The position numbers and the translations under genes were made by a program. Below, piece by piece: positions 1 to 8,735 of a stretch of 64,000 nt of DNA. Under the pieces are notes generated by a model. It ran no database searches, was not told where the DNA came from, and was given only the letters and a program-made list of their open reading frames with translations. Origin of the DNA: Halobacteriovorax sp. JY17 (lineage in GTDB: Bacteria > Bdellovibrionota > Bacteriovoracia > Bacteriovoracales > Bacteriovoracaceae); contig NZ_NJER01000001.1 in NCBI RefSeq assembly GCF_002753895.1, positions 1,488,910 to 1,552,909 of the forward strand. Reading direction: 5' to 3'. How positions within the stretch are numbered: position 1 is the first letter of the stretch; each line of letters begins with the position of its first letter.

Positions 1-46
1 ATTAAGTGCCAATGGCCAAAGGCTTGTTTCTCCTGAAGGGCAGTCG

Positions 47-853
47 ATGAAGTATGTTTCTGTACCATCGCTCTTTCTTGGAAAAACTTGTAAGCAGGGG
101 ATCGCAGAGTTCGCTCAAAATATGAGCTCTCAAGTTGCTGTTGAGTTACTTGGTGGCGAAGTGATGTCTCTCAATGTCACAGGTAGTGATGTTAATCCAG
201 ATATAATTATTTACTTAAAACTAAATGACATGGAGCTTGCCGAAAGAATTGACTGGTCTTCTCTAGAGAGTCACTTAAATGGAATCTATGCTTACTTTAG
301 AGATAATGGAAAAGCTGTTATTAAGAGAGAAGCAAGATTTATAACTCCTTGGGAAGCTTTCTCTCTCTTTGATAAGCAAATAAAAATGGCCTCAGTTGGT
401 GATATCAAGAATCAATTTGCTCTCGTTGATATTGACCTCTCTGAATTAATTCAGACGGCAAGAGTAGGAGACTCGGGAGAGTTTTCTTGGAAAGAATTCT
501 TTCAAGACTTCGTTACAAGAGTGACTTCTACATTTAGTTATGAATTAAAATTTATTTCAATGGGTGTTTCAAATATCGGTGTTGTTTGTGATCATGAACA
601 CGTCGATCAAGTGATGAGCCATTTGAAAAATATAAGCGTACGTTTTTCTTACTGGCGCTATTTTGAGAGAGCAGATGCTCTTCTCTCTAAAAACTTAAAG
701 CCTGAAATAAAAATGATTCCAGCCTCAGCAGAGGCCTATCTTCTTCACGTTGAAGATGTTAAATTCTCTGCTCTCGATGAATTAGAGTCTATTGCAATAA
801 AGAAAAAGACTCAGGAAATTGTTTGGGGAAAAGCTCCGGAGAGGACTCTTTAA
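47..853 (+). CDS. Hypothetical protein
   Basis: A 268-residue soluble protein that I do not recognise. It has no signal peptide or membrane segment and no motif I can tie to a family. The ATG at 47 follows GAAGGG at a usable distance, and a different upstream frame ends with TGA at 34-36, so a start here is reasonable. The same frame is however open to the window edge, so the gene could begin further upstream. It ends 3 bases before alr and is probably co-transcribed with it. The reading frame is certain; the function is unknown. Confidence 0.7.
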   Translation: MKYVSVPSLFLGKTCKQGIAEFAQNMSSQVAVELLGGEVMSLNVTGSDVNPDIIIYLKLNDMELAERIDWSSLESHLNGIYAYFRDNGKAVIKREARFITPWEAFSLFDKQIKMASVGDIKNQFALVDIDLSELIQTARVGDSGEFSWKEFFQDFVTRVTSTFSYELKFISMGVSNIGVVCDHEHVDQVMSHLKNISVRFSYWRYFERADALLSKNLKPEIKMIPASAEAYLLHVEDVKFSALDELESIAIKKKTQEIVWGKAPERTL

Positions 854-856
854 AAT

Positions 857-1984
857 ATGAGATTTCGCTCTAGGCACATCATTAGTTTTGAAAAATTAGA
901 AAGTAACTTTAAGAAACTCAAAAGTATTTGTATAAATAATAAAATTATTTTTATGGTTAAGGCCAATGCTTACGGGCATGGCGTAATTCCCATTGTTCGC
1001 CACAGTGTCGAAAAACTTGGGATAACTGAATTTGGATGCGCTAGTCTTGGAGAAGCTCTTTTACTTAGAGAAGAATTATACGATCTAGAATTTGAAATCT
1101 ATGTATTTTCCGACGTTCAAGTTGAGCTTAGAGAGTGTGCTGAGATTTATTTAAATAGAAGAATTGTTCCCGTCATCTCAAATCGAGAAGATCTAGATTT
1201 CATTTTAACAAATCGTGAATTTGAAAACTTCCCACTTTTTATAAAGTTTAATACTGGTATGAATAGACTTGGGCTTGAGATGTCTAGCGTTGATGAAGTG
1301 ATTAAGAGTCTTAAAATTGCAGGAAGAAAATCAGTCTATCATTTAATGACTCACTTATCTTCTTCCTCAATGCCAATAAAAACCAATAAGAGAAACCTCT
1401 TACAATTTGAAAATTTTGAGAAAATTAAGAAATCTTTTAAAGATGCTAATATTGAAGTTGAAGCTAGTTCTATTTCAAATTCTGGGGCCATTGAGCAAGG
1501 TGCAGGTCTTTTAGAAACTCATGTTAGACCAGGACTTATGATGTATGGGCCAAGTTCATTGCTTCCGCAGTACTCGCAGCTTAGTCAGTGGACTGGTGAA
1601 ATTATTTCAAAACTTGAAACTTATGTCATCTCTCTCTTTGATGTAGAGAAGGGACAGCCTGTTGGTTATGGTGCGACACCTTGCCCATCGGCAGGAAGGG
1701 TGGCCATTATTGCTCTTGGATATGGAGACGGTTTTTCAACTCGCTATCTCGGAGCGCATTTATATCATAGAGATATTGCTGGAAAAATTGTCGGTCGAGT
1801 AAATATGGATATGGCACAAGTTTTCTTTTCAAGTGATAACTTGCCAGAGCTAAAAGTGGGGGACACTTTCACAGTCTGGAATCATTCAGTTGAGAGCTTT
1901 AGTGAATTTTGTCAGGATGTCAAAATTATTCCTTACGAAGTATTTATCAATCTGACTCAGAGAGTTCCTAAGATTTATTCTTAA
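857..1984 (+). CDS. alr: Alanine racemase
   Basis: PLP-dependent racemase that converts L-alanine to D-alanine for peptidoglycan precursors in the cytoplasm. The PLP-lysine motif VKANAYGHG is present (Lys35). Further family landmarks are the substrate-binding stretch GRVNMDM, HVRPGLMMYG, and the VGYG segment that carries the catalytic tyrosine in the partner subunit in this family. The length of 375 residues is typical. It starts 3 bases after the upstream gene and has only a distant purine-rich sequence (GGAGAGG near 839), which fits translational coupling. It is convergent with the FHA gene downstream. Confidence 0.95.
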   Translation: MRFRSRHIISFEKLESNFKKLKSICINNKIIFMVKANAYGHGVIPIVRHSVEKLGITEFGCASLGEALLLREELYDLEFEIYVFSDVQVELRECAEIYLNRRIVPVISNREDLDFILTNREFENFPLFIKFNTGMNRLGLEMSSVDEVIKSLKIAGRKSVYHLMTHLSSSSMPIKTNKRNLLQFENFEKIKKSFKDANIEVEASSISNSGAIEQGAGLLETHVRPGLMMYGPSSLLPQYSQLSQWTGEIISKLETYVISLFDVEKGQPVGYGATPCPSAGRVAIIALGYGDGFSTRYLGAHLYHRDIAGKIVGRVNMDMAQVFFSSDNLPELKVGDTFTVWNHSVESFSEFCQDVKIIPYEVFINLTQRVPKIYS

Positions 1985-2003
1985 TTTGAAAGAATTATAG
2001 CCA

Positions 2004-2753
2004 TTATTTTTCGGGGTCGAGATTTCGAATTTTAAACTCGAGTTCCTTCTTTTTATTCTTTAATTCCAAGAGTTGTTCTTGTAGGTTTTGAATCGCAAAA
2101 ACTTCATCTCTTTTCTTTGTATAGTGACTTATTTTTTCAGAATAAAGAGAAATTTTTTCTTGAATCTCTTCTCCAGAAAACTTCTTTGTTTTACAAAGTT
2201 TCTCATTTAGTAATGTCATATTTTCTGATAATTTAATCACTTGTACTTGTAAATCCTCTAACGTGTCGCCGCCTGAATTTACTGGATTAGAGTTAGAAGA
2301 AGAGGGATTATGAATCTTGGGCTTCTTTCTATTTATTTGAGGGCGTGGAGCGTTACTGTCTTTCCAGTGCTTTTCATTCTTTTCAAAGTCTAAGTCAGAA
2401 TCAAAGGTCTCATGTATTTTTACTTTCTCTAGAATAAGAGATTTGTAAGTTAATTCATTCTTTGGCAATTGTGTACTTAAATAGAACTCTATTGAGCCAA
2501 TTTTGATTTTATCTTTGTTTCTTAATTTTACTTTTGAATTTGATTCTATTTGAAGGTTATTAATCTGAACTGGATTTGAAGCATTTAAATCTTCAATAAA
2601 GAGTAGATGCTCTTTTATATGAAACCTACAGTGCCTACCTGAAACGAGATCATCTCTTAGGACTAGATCACAGTTATCCTTTCTTCCTACGCTAAGCTGG
2701 TCCAATACTTCAAAAAAATCAGAAGATTCTAAGTTAATTAGATAAAATTTCAC
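2004..2753 (-). CDS. FHA-domain protein with coiled-coil tail
   Basis: The first 95 or so residues form a forkhead-associated domain: VGRKDNCDLVLRDDLVSGRH gives the GR...S-x-x-H core that reads phosphothreonine. Residues 95-165 are polar and probably unstructured. The C-terminal 80 residues are Lys/Glu/Leu-rich and look like a coiled coil (EEIQEKISLYSEKISHYTKK). No catalytic domain is attached, so it is probably an adaptor for a Ser/Thr kinase; one such kinase lies about 21 kb away, but no link is shown. The start is GTG with AAGG about 9 bases upstream. Divergent from mlaE. Confidence 0.85.
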   Translation of the reverse strand: MKFYLINLESSDFFEVLDQLSVGRKDNCDLVLRDDLVSGRHCRFHIKEHLLFIEDLNASNPVQINNLQIESNSKVKLRNKDKIKIGSIEFYLSTQLPKNELTYKSLILEKVKIHETFDSDLDFEKNEKHWKDSNAPRPQINRKKPKIHNPSSSNSNPVNSGGDTLEDLQVQVIKLSENMTLLNEKLCKTKKFSGEEIQEKISLYSEKISHYTKKRDEVFAIQNLQEQLLELKNKKKELEFKIRNLDPEK

Positions 2754-2872
2754 AACTTCTTACCTTATAAATAGCGCATTTAGATACTCAACGGCATTTT
2801 TACAAATTATTTAAATATTTCTAGTTTTAAATTCGCCTAGAGGTAAATGTTCGTTTACAATTTTATCACATA

Positions 2873-2878
2873 TATAAT
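2873..2878 (+). promoter_or_regulatory. Possible -10 element upstream of mlaE
   Basis: A perfect TATAAT lies about 37 bases before the mlaE start, in the 161-base divergent gap. The hexamer 17 bases upstream (TTCGTT) matches the -35 consensus poorly, so this is only a candidate. Confidence 0.3.
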
Positions 2879-2914
2879 TAATAACTTATTTAATTTGACG
2901 GTTTTATTCAGGTA

Positions 2915-3715
2915 ATGACTCTAGTAACAACACAATTCAAAAAAATTGTAGAAATGATTGGTCAGGCTACAATCGAGAACATTCAAGGTCTCGGTAATAT
3001 ATGTCGCTTCATTTCTAAATTCTTCTACTGGATTTTAAAACCTCCTTTTAGATTTAAACTCTTTGCTGAGCAGTTCTACTTTATTGGGAATAAATCCCTT
3101 TTTATTATCACTTTGGCCGGAAGCTTTACTGGAATGGTAATGGCCTACCAGACTTACTTTGGTTTTAAATTAATAAATGTAGATTCACTTGTTGGTTCGG
3201 TGGTCGCGATCTCCCTCGCAAAAGAGCTTGCTCCAGTTTTAAGTGGACTCATTGTTGCTGGAAGAGCTGGAGCTGCAATGGCCGCTCAAATTGGAACAAT
3301 GAAAGTGACAGAACAAGTGGATGCTTTAGAAGTAATGGGAATTGACAGCTATCAATATCTAGCAGTTCCGAGAATCCTTGCCGCAACTTTTGCTCTTCCA
3401 ATGTTAAGTATAGCATTTCTCTTTGTTGGAAATGTTGGATCATATATTGTTGGAACAGTGGCCCTGATGATTGACGAAACTATGTATTTGTCAAAACTCG
3501 GTGAATTTATGTTCGTTGGTGACATTATTCAAGGAATAATCAAGGCGACAGTTTTTGGTTTTATTATTGCCGTTATAGGAACTTACTTCGGATTTAATGT
3601 AACAAAGGGTGCTGAAGGAGTGGGGAAGGGAACAAATCTTGCTGTTGTTTGGGGAATGATTTCTGTTCTCGTTTTAGACTACTTCTTAACCAGTTTTCTA
3701 ATTCAGGTACTTTGA
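2915..3715 (+). CDS. mlaE: MlaE-type ABC transporter permease
   Basis: Inner-membrane permease of the Mla (MCE) phospholipid transport system, which moves glycerophospholipids between inner and outer membranes. It has 266 residues with about five hydrophobic segments. The MlaE landmarks LAKELAPVLSGLIVAGRAGA and GTMKVTEQVDALEVMGIDS are clear. It is the first gene of mlaE-mlaF-mlaD, with the ATPase start only 3 bases after its stop. The ATG has a weak Shine-Dalgarno (AGG), and no better start is visible. The symbol follows the family; auxiliary Mla genes (mlaB, mlaC, mlaA) are not in this window. Confidence 0.93.
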   Translation: MTLVTTQFKKIVEMIGQATIENIQGLGNICRFISKFFYWILKPPFRFKLFAEQFYFIGNKSLFIITLAGSFTGMVMAYQTYFGFKLINVDSLVGSVVAISLAKELAPVLSGLIVAGRAGAAMAAQIGTMKVTEQVDALEVMGIDSYQYLAVPRILAATFALPMLSIAFLFVGNVGSYIVGTVALMIDETMYLSKLGEFMFVGDIIQGIIKATVFGFIIAVIGTYFGFNVTKGAEGVGKGTNLAVVWGMISVLVLDYFLTSFLIQVL

Positions 3716-3717
3716 TC

Positions 3718-4467
3718 ATGAAGTTTGAAAATCCTGCCATTAGCATTTCTAATTTAACAAAGATATTTGGAAAACATACAGTTTTAAATAATTTAAACTT
3801 TGATATTCCAAGAAATAAAATTACCACGATTTTAGGTTTCTCAGGTGCAGGAAAGTCTACGCTTTTAAAACATATGCTTGGTCTGCACCAGCCCACTAGC
3901 GGAAAAGTTTCGGTTCTTGGGAGTGATCTTTCAACCCTTGATCCAATGAAGCTTAGAGAATTTAGACAAAACTTTGGAATGCTATTTCAATATGCGGCCC
4001 TCTTTGATTCTAAGAGTGCTGTGGAAAATGTTGCTTTTCCAATGAGAGAGTTCACAAAGCTTTCAGAAGAAGAAATTCTTGAAAAGTCTAAAGATCTTTT
4101 ACAATCAGTAGGTATTAAAGAAGTTTCCTATGGAGGCTTACCATCTGAATTGTCTGGTGGAATGAGAAAGAGAGTGGGACTCGCTAGAGGACTTGCTCTT
4201 AATCCACATATTATGCTTTATGATGAACCTACAACAGGACTTGATCCAATTACGACAAAAATGGTCAACGATTTAATTGTAGATACAGCAGAGAGAAATA
4301 GTGACCGAGGAATGACGTCAATTATCATTTCACATGACGTAAAAGCTACCCTTAGGATTTCTGACTTTGTAGCCTTCTTAGACCGTGGTAGTATTGTTGA
4401 GTACTTACCTGTGGAAGAATTTAAAAAATCAACAAACCCTCTTGTGCAGGAATTTATTAATTTATGA
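3718..4467 (+). CDS. mlaF: MlaF-type ABC transporter ATPase
   Basis: ATP-binding subunit that energises the MlaE permease at the cytoplasmic face. It has a Walker A (GFSGAGKST), a signature (LSGGMRKRVGLARGLA), a Walker B (IMLYDEPTTGLDP) and a switch histidine (IISHD). I chose the ATG at 3718 because it follows the mlaE stop directly and gives the normal 249 residues; an upstream in-frame start would lie inside mlaE. The gap to mlaD is 12 bases, which supports one operon. Confidence 0.95.
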   Translation: MKFENPAISISNLTKIFGKHTVLNNLNFDIPRNKITTILGFSGAGKSTLLKHMLGLHQPTSGKVSVLGSDLSTLDPMKLREFRQNFGMLFQYAALFDSKSAVENVAFPMREFTKLSEEEILEKSKDLLQSVGIKEVSYGGLPSELSGGMRKRVGLARGLALNPHIMLYDEPTTGLDPITTKMVNDLIVDTAERNSDRGMTSIIISHDVKATLRISDFVAFLDRGSIVEYLPVEEFKKSTNPLVQEFINL

Positions 4468-4479
4468 GAAGTATAAGCT

Positions 4480-5850
4480 ATGAACGAATTTAAAATTGGA
4501 TTAATGGCCATTGCAACTATGGCGATGGTTGCTTATATGTCTTTAAAGATCACTTCTAACCAATCTGGCTTTGGAGAATATGTAACATACAGAACTATTG
4601 TTACTGATGCTTCGGGGATTTTTCCAAAGACTCCAATTAAAGTTGCGGGTATTAATGCCGGTAGAATTAAGAAAATTGAGCTACAGGGAAATCAAGCCTT
4701 AATTACTTTCGAGGTTCTTGATGAAGTTGTGATAGTGAAAGATTCAAAACTTCAGGTTAAGACTGTTGGTTTTCTAGGTGATAAGTATATTCAAATTCAC
4801 ATGGGTGACTCTCAAGAGCGATTAACTGAAAATGCTTTCATTGTTTCTGATGAAGGAGCAGGTGTTGAGAAACTTGTAAAAGATGCAAGTGACGTTCTTA
4901 AAGATGTAAAAGTTATGATGAAAACTTTAAGAGAGTCAATTGCTCCGGAGGGAGAGGTTTCTCCTGTGAAAAAGATTCTTAATGACTTTACTCAAGTTGC
5001 TGCAAATGCTCGAATTGCTACAGAGTCTCTGAAGAACGTTATTCAAGGCAATGAAGAAAGAATGAATAACTTAATTGCGAACCTTGAAAGATTCACTGAA
5101 CAAATCGCTTTTCAAACTGATGATCAAGAGCAAGATAGTGCTATGAAGGATCTTAGAAAAATTCTTGCTAATGCAGATGCAATGACTGCGGATATGAAGC
5201 AGCTTGTAGCAGACATTAAAGTTGGTAAAGGAACTCTTGGGAAAATTCTTGTTGAAGAAGAAATTGCGGATGAAGTTAAGCAAACACTTTCTAGTGTGAA
5301 TAAAATTGTTGGAAGAGTAAGTGATATTAGAACTGAACTTTCTGGGTTCATGGGAGCTGGAACCGAAGAAGGTAGTACAACAAGTGGAGCCCTTAGAATT
5401 TTTCCTTCGCCGGAGAGGTTTTATATTTTAGGTTTGAGTTCGTCTAATTATGGGCCTGAGTCTGAAAAACAAACAACTAGAATAGTAGGTGGCGTAACAA
5501 CGATTGAAACAGAGAAAGTTAAGAAGAAGGATGTCTTTCGCTTTGATGTTCAAATCGGTAGAAAACTTCATGACTTATATGTAAGAGGTGGAATTATAGA
5601 GTCTACTGGTGGTGCAGGGATAGACTATGATCTCTTTAATGGAGCGACTAGGCTCTCTTTCGATGTCTTTGATTATAGAGATCATGTTGGTCCAAATCTA
5701 AGGCTTTCAACTGAAGTTCAATTATGGAATGTATTTTACGGTAAAGTATCAGGTGTAGATTTAGCAACTAAAGATAGGTCAGCTCTCTTTAGTCTTGGTC
5801 TTCGATTTAATGATGAAGATATTAAAGGTTTACTTGGTTTTTTCTTATAG
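4480..5850 (+). CDS. mlaD: MlaD-family MCE protein with C-terminal extension
   Basis: Substrate-binding MCE protein of the Mla system, anchored in the inner membrane by one N-terminal helix (residues 4-22). The MCE domain runs from about residue 35 to 115, with ASGIFPKTPIKVAGINAGRI and VKTVGFLGDKYIQIHMG. Residues 135-300 look largely helical. The last 140 or so residues are rich in alternating polar and hydrophobic strands (IGRKLHDLYVRGGIIESTG, LFNGATRLSFDVFDYRD) and resemble an outer-membrane barrel or beta sandwich. At 456 residues it is far longer than E. coli MlaD (about 180). It may therefore cross the periplasm by itself; that is inference. Confidence 0.88.
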   Translation: MNEFKIGLMAIATMAMVAYMSLKITSNQSGFGEYVTYRTIVTDASGIFPKTPIKVAGINAGRIKKIELQGNQALITFEVLDEVVIVKDSKLQVKTVGFLGDKYIQIHMGDSQERLTENAFIVSDEGAGVEKLVKDASDVLKDVKVMMKTLRESIAPEGEVSPVKKILNDFTQVAANARIATESLKNVIQGNEERMNNLIANLERFTEQIAFQTDDQEQDSAMKDLRKILANADAMTADMKQLVADIKVGKGTLGKILVEEEIADEVKQTLSSVNKIVGRVSDIRTELSGFMGAGTEEGSTTSGALRIFPSPERFYILGLSSSNYGPESEKQTTRIVGGVTTIETEKVKKKDVFRFDVQIGRKLHDLYVRGGIIESTGGAGIDYDLFNGATRLSFDVFDYRDHVGPNLRLSTEVQLWNVFYGKVSGVDLATKDRSALFSLGLRFNDEDIKGLLGFFL

Positions 5851-5857
5851 GTAAGAA

Positions 5858-6907
5858 ATGGAAAAGTGTTGGTTAATAAGAACTAAAAATAAGCAAATTT
5901 TAGGTCCAGTTACAAAACAAAAGATTATTGAATTTGTTAACAAAGGCTCATTAGCTCCTGACGATGAAGTTACGAGTGGAAATGGATACTGGATTTCTAT
6001 TAAAGAAGAGAATCTTGTTGAAAAGTATATTCATGGAGATATACCACAAGGGTTTAATCCTATTTCAGAAGCTCCAAACGTTCTAACTGCAAATACCCAT
6101 CAGCCAACAGAAAATACGGGTTCTCTTAATCCAAGCACAATGCCTAGCCCGAGTCATGAATTAGACTCTCTCGAAATAGAAGATCGTAGTGACCCTGTCG
6201 TTCCTGTTGAAGATGATCTTGATTACCCTGATATGGGGTCTCCTTCAGAGGAAGTGATAACTCCAAGTAATGAAGATTTAGAATATCCAGATATGGGAAT
6301 TGTTGAAGTTAACCCTGTCGCTGTTTCTAAGCCTGTGGTGGAGCCATCGACAGCTCCGAAGTCAGCTCCTGTTCAGATGAATGCTCATGTGGAAAATCAA
6401 GAGCCAGGTCATGATGAAGAGGGAAAGCTCCCTGATGGTGATGATTTGGAGTATCCAGATATGGGGGATGTGTCAGCCCCTGCGGCAGAGAGTTTTGATC
6501 CTGATGCTACTGACCCTAATTTTGATTTAAGTTCTGCAGATATTACACAAGACGACATCGTATTTTCAGAGCCTCCACAAGTAATGGAAGATGTTACTCC
6601 AGATATTCCTCCTGCAGCAAAAGAAGTATCTACAAAAAAAAAAGCTAAATCATCAGTAAGTAAGAAAAAGACTTCTAAAAAATCTTCTTCTTCAAGCAAG
6701 AAAAAGGTCTCCAAGCCGCAGAGAAATGATCGGTACCTTTTCTATGTCCTCGTTTTTCTTATTCTTGTAATTGCTTCTGGAGCTTATTACTACTTTACTA
6801 ACATCATTAATAGCGAAGTTGTTAGATTTTCAAATCCTTTGATACAAAATGTTCAAGCTCAGTCACTCTATAATGGAGAAGTAAAAAAAAAAACTTTTTT
6901 GAATTAA
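5858..6907 (+). CDS. GYF-domain membrane protein, upstream part of a split frame
   Basis: The N-terminal 55 residues match the GYF_2 type: WLIRTKNKQILGPVTKQKI then a second aromatic cluster (GNGYWISI). A long acidic, proline-rich region follows, holding three copies of [DE]DL[DE]YPDMG at residues 119-127, 139-147 and 195-203. A Lys/Ser-rich stretch (about 260-290) leads into one membrane helix at about 293-313, so the N-terminus should be cytoplasmic. The frame ends 35 residues after the helix, just past an 11-A run, while another frame continues open for 417 codons. I infer that the two parts make one protein of about 761 residues. It lies 7 bases after mlaD, so it belongs to that operon. 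Confidence 0.8.
   Translation: MEKCWLIRTKNKQILGPVTKQKIIEFVNKGSLAPDDEVTSGNGYWISIKEENLVEKYIHGDIPQGFNPISEAPNVLTANTHQPTENTGSLNPSTMPSPSHELDSLEIEDRSDPVVPVEDDLDYPDMGSPSEEVITPSNEDLEYPDMGIVEVNPVAVSKPVVEPSTAPKSAPVQMNAHVENQEPGHDEEGKLPDGDDLEYPDMGDVSAPAAESFDPDATDPNFDLSSADITQDDIVFSEPPQVMEDVTPDIPPAAKEVSTKKKAKSSVSKKKTSKKSSSSSKKKVSKPQRNDRYLFYVLVFLILVIASGAYYYFTNIINSEVVRFSNPLIQNVQAQSLYNGEVKKKTFLN
6875..6905 (+). promoter_or_regulatory. Candidate transcriptional-slippage or -1 frameshift site (A11)
   Basis: Eleven A residues (6883-6893) are followed by C and six T. In the GYF frame this reads gta aaa aaa aaa act ... taa (stop at 6905). Adding one A to the transcript, or a -1 ribosomal slip on the AAA AAA codons, joins the frame to the open frame that runs to 8142. 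GGAG at 6875-6878 sits a few bases upstream, where Shine-Dalgarno-like stimulators of bacterial frameshifting lie. A weak stem can be drawn between 6908-6914 and 6949-6955. A sequencing error or a real mutation would look the same. Confidence 0.55.
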
Positions 6908-8142
6908 CTCCTCTGGTAAGAAACCTCTACAATATTGCATTTCGAATAGGGGGAGATGGCCTAAAAGTTCTTGTTTCAAGTATTCCAGATATTGAAGAAT
7001 GTAATTATAAGAGTGAGTTTGACTTACAGCTCGCGATAGCTTTATCTAAAACGGACTTTCTTCTAAATGAGCAATTTAAAAGTTTTTTTAAGAAATGTAA
7101 CCCGAAGTTCTCTGAAAGAACTCTCGATATTTTGCACTATCCTTATAAAAAGGGAAATAATCTAAAAGAGATTTTAAGCTTTTTACATTCTCGAGGTTTT
7201 TCAAAGAAAGAGCTGGAGAATATTGAAAGTATTTGGAAAGCTAAGTACCCAGGTAAAAATGAATTAGATGAAATATCCTCTATCATGTCCTTGATCAAAA
7301 ATAACAAATCAAAGCTAAATAGATTTAATCTCTATAATAAATTAATCGAAAAGGCCGAGAGCTCGAAGTCTTCCTTTATAAGCAGCCTTCTCTTTAGTGT
7401 TGGTTACGGACAAATAGGAAATAAAGGACTTCTAGCTGAACACTTCAAGAAATTAATATCTATAAATGAAGTAGTGTATATAAATGATCTTTCTCAAGAG
7501 TTTATTTCTGAGAGTAATAAAGAAAAATATTTTAAATTAATTAATGATCTTTTTTCGAATCTAAGAGAATCCTTAGAAGATGAGAAATTAATAAGAATAT
7601 TAGATTCAAATTTTCATTTCTTAGATTTAGAAGGGAAAATTATTAAGTTTGAATCAAATTCATTTGATTGGTCACTGAATGAAATTAGAGAAAATATGCG
7701 TACAACTCTTTACGGTACGTCATTTCCTTCTTTTTGGATGAAGGCTGTTATCAATCGAATATCAAATAAAGATAAAGAGAAGTTTATATCTAAAATAGAA
7801 AAATCTCGAATATTGAAGAGACTTAATATTTTAGATTATTGGATATTTAAAGACAATCTCTCTCCAGATGATAAGACACGTACTCAAATTGTCGACTCTT
7901 TGAGTACGGCCTATGGGAAGAGCTTAACGAGTGATTATGTAATTTTAGACTTATTAGAAGATTCAATCGTTAAAAAAAATCTAAGTTTGAAAGATAGTGA
8001 GTTTAAGAAGCCAATTTTTACTTTAAAAAGAAATTACTTTCATAGAGCTCTTCTTGATGGACGAGAGACATCTTTTCCTATAATGAAGTTGATAGAAATG
8101 GGTGAGGAAAGAGAAGACTTTGTCTGGTGGTTAATACTATGA
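6892..8142 (+). CDS. Downstream part of the split GYF-membrane protein
   Basis: This frame is open from the A11 run to the TGA at 8140-8142. The first usable start I can see is a TTG at 7132, without a Shine-Dalgarno, while coding-like sequence begins right after the run (ELTPLVRNLYNIAFRIGGDG). Independent initiation therefore seems unlikely, and I treat it as the C-terminal 416 residues of the GYF protein. If the helix in the upstream part is used, this part lies in the periplasm. It is Lys/Leu/Ile-rich and looks mainly helical; I recognise no domain. Its stop overlaps the next start (ATGA). Confidence 0.65.
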   Translation, partial: NFFELTPLVRNLYNIAFRIGGDGLKVLVSSIPDIEECNYKSEFDLQLAIALSKTDFLLNEQFKSFFKKCNPKFSERTLDILHYPYKKGNNLKEILSFLHSRGFSKKELENIESIWKAKYPGKNELDEISSIMSLIKNNKSKLNRFNLYNKLIEKAESSKSSFISSLLFSVGYGQIGNKGLLAEHFKKLISINEVVYINDLSQEFISESNKEKYFKLINDLFSNLRESLEDEKLIRILDSNFHFLDLEGKIIKFESNSFDWSLNEIRENMRTTLYGTSFPSFWMKAVINRISNKDKEKFISKIEKSRILKRLNILDYWIFKDNLSPDDKTRTQIVDSLSTAYGKSLTSDYVILDLLEDSIVKKNLSLKDSEFKKPIFTLKRNYFHRALLDGRETSFPIMKLIEMGEEREDFVWWLIL

Positions 8143-8735
8143 AAAAAAAATTATTTGTTTATCCTACAGATACAGTTTGGGGCATTGGCGGAAGTATATT
8201 CTCTAAAGAATGTTATGATAAAATAGCCCTTATAAAAGGTCATGCGAATAAGAAACCTCTCAGTATCGTTTTTCAAAGTTTTGAAATGATTAATGAATAT
8301 ATTAATCTTCCGAAAGAGTTTTCGAGAGAGTGGTTGAATAAATTCTTTGAATTTGAGTCAACAATCGGCGTTCCTAAGCAATGGGCGAAAGTAGATCTTC
8401 CCGTGTGGATTTGCCAAGATAGTGACTATTTAACAATTCGTTGTATGGACACAGATGAGCTTCGACCGATATTTCGGGAAGTTGGAGGGCCAATAACCTC
8501 CACAAGCCTTAATCTTACAAAGCGACCTCCTATTATATCTCTAAGCGATGCAGATGATTTCTTTCATAAATTTATGAGTAATGAATACTTTAGCGGGCAG
8601 ACTGAGACAAAATGCTCTGGGCGATCATCCACTATAGTTCTCTACAGCAATAGTGGTGTTCAAATAGTTCGAGAGGGAAAGTATATTGAAGAAATTAGAG
8701 AACATTTTAAATTACTCTCAACCACATTTTTATAA
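8139..8735 (+). CDS. Sua5/YciO/YrdC-family protein
   Basis: Member of the threonylcarbamoyl-AMP synthase fold, whose best-known members (TsaC/Sua5) make the precursor of the t6A base at position 37 of ANN-decoding tRNAs. It shows YPTDTVWGIGG near the N-terminus, KGHANKKPLSIVF for nucleotide binding, TIRCMD, and GGPITSTSLNLTKRPP. At 198 residues it has the length of TsaC rather than of two-domain Sua5. It could instead be a YciO-type paralogue, so I give no symbol. The ATG at 8139 overlaps the previous stop as ATGA, and nine A follow the start codon. Confidence 0.85.
   Translation: MKKKLFVYPTDTVWGIGGSIFSKECYDKIALIKGHANKKPLSIVFQSFEMINEYINLPKEFSREWLNKFFEFESTIGVPKQWAKVDLPVWICQDSDYLTIRCMDTDELRPIFREVGGPITSTSLNLTKRPPIISLSDADDFFHKFMSNEYFSGQTETKCSGRSSTIVLYSNSGVQIVREGKYIEEIREHFKLLSTTFL

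Noticed and set aside
6634-6643. A second long A run (10 A) in the GYF gene
   Set aside because: The frame continues normally across it as Lys codons; slippage here would lead to stops rather than to a longer product.
6409-6714. Open frame of about 100 codons on the minus strand
   Set aside because: It lies wholly inside the GYF gene, is Ser/Phe-rich as expected from the complement of Lys/Glu codons, and has no ribosome site.
8142-8150. Nine A directly after the start codon of the Sua5/YrdC gene
   Set aside because: Frame is intact and the run reads as Lys codons; slippage is possible but nothing in the other frames suggests a product.
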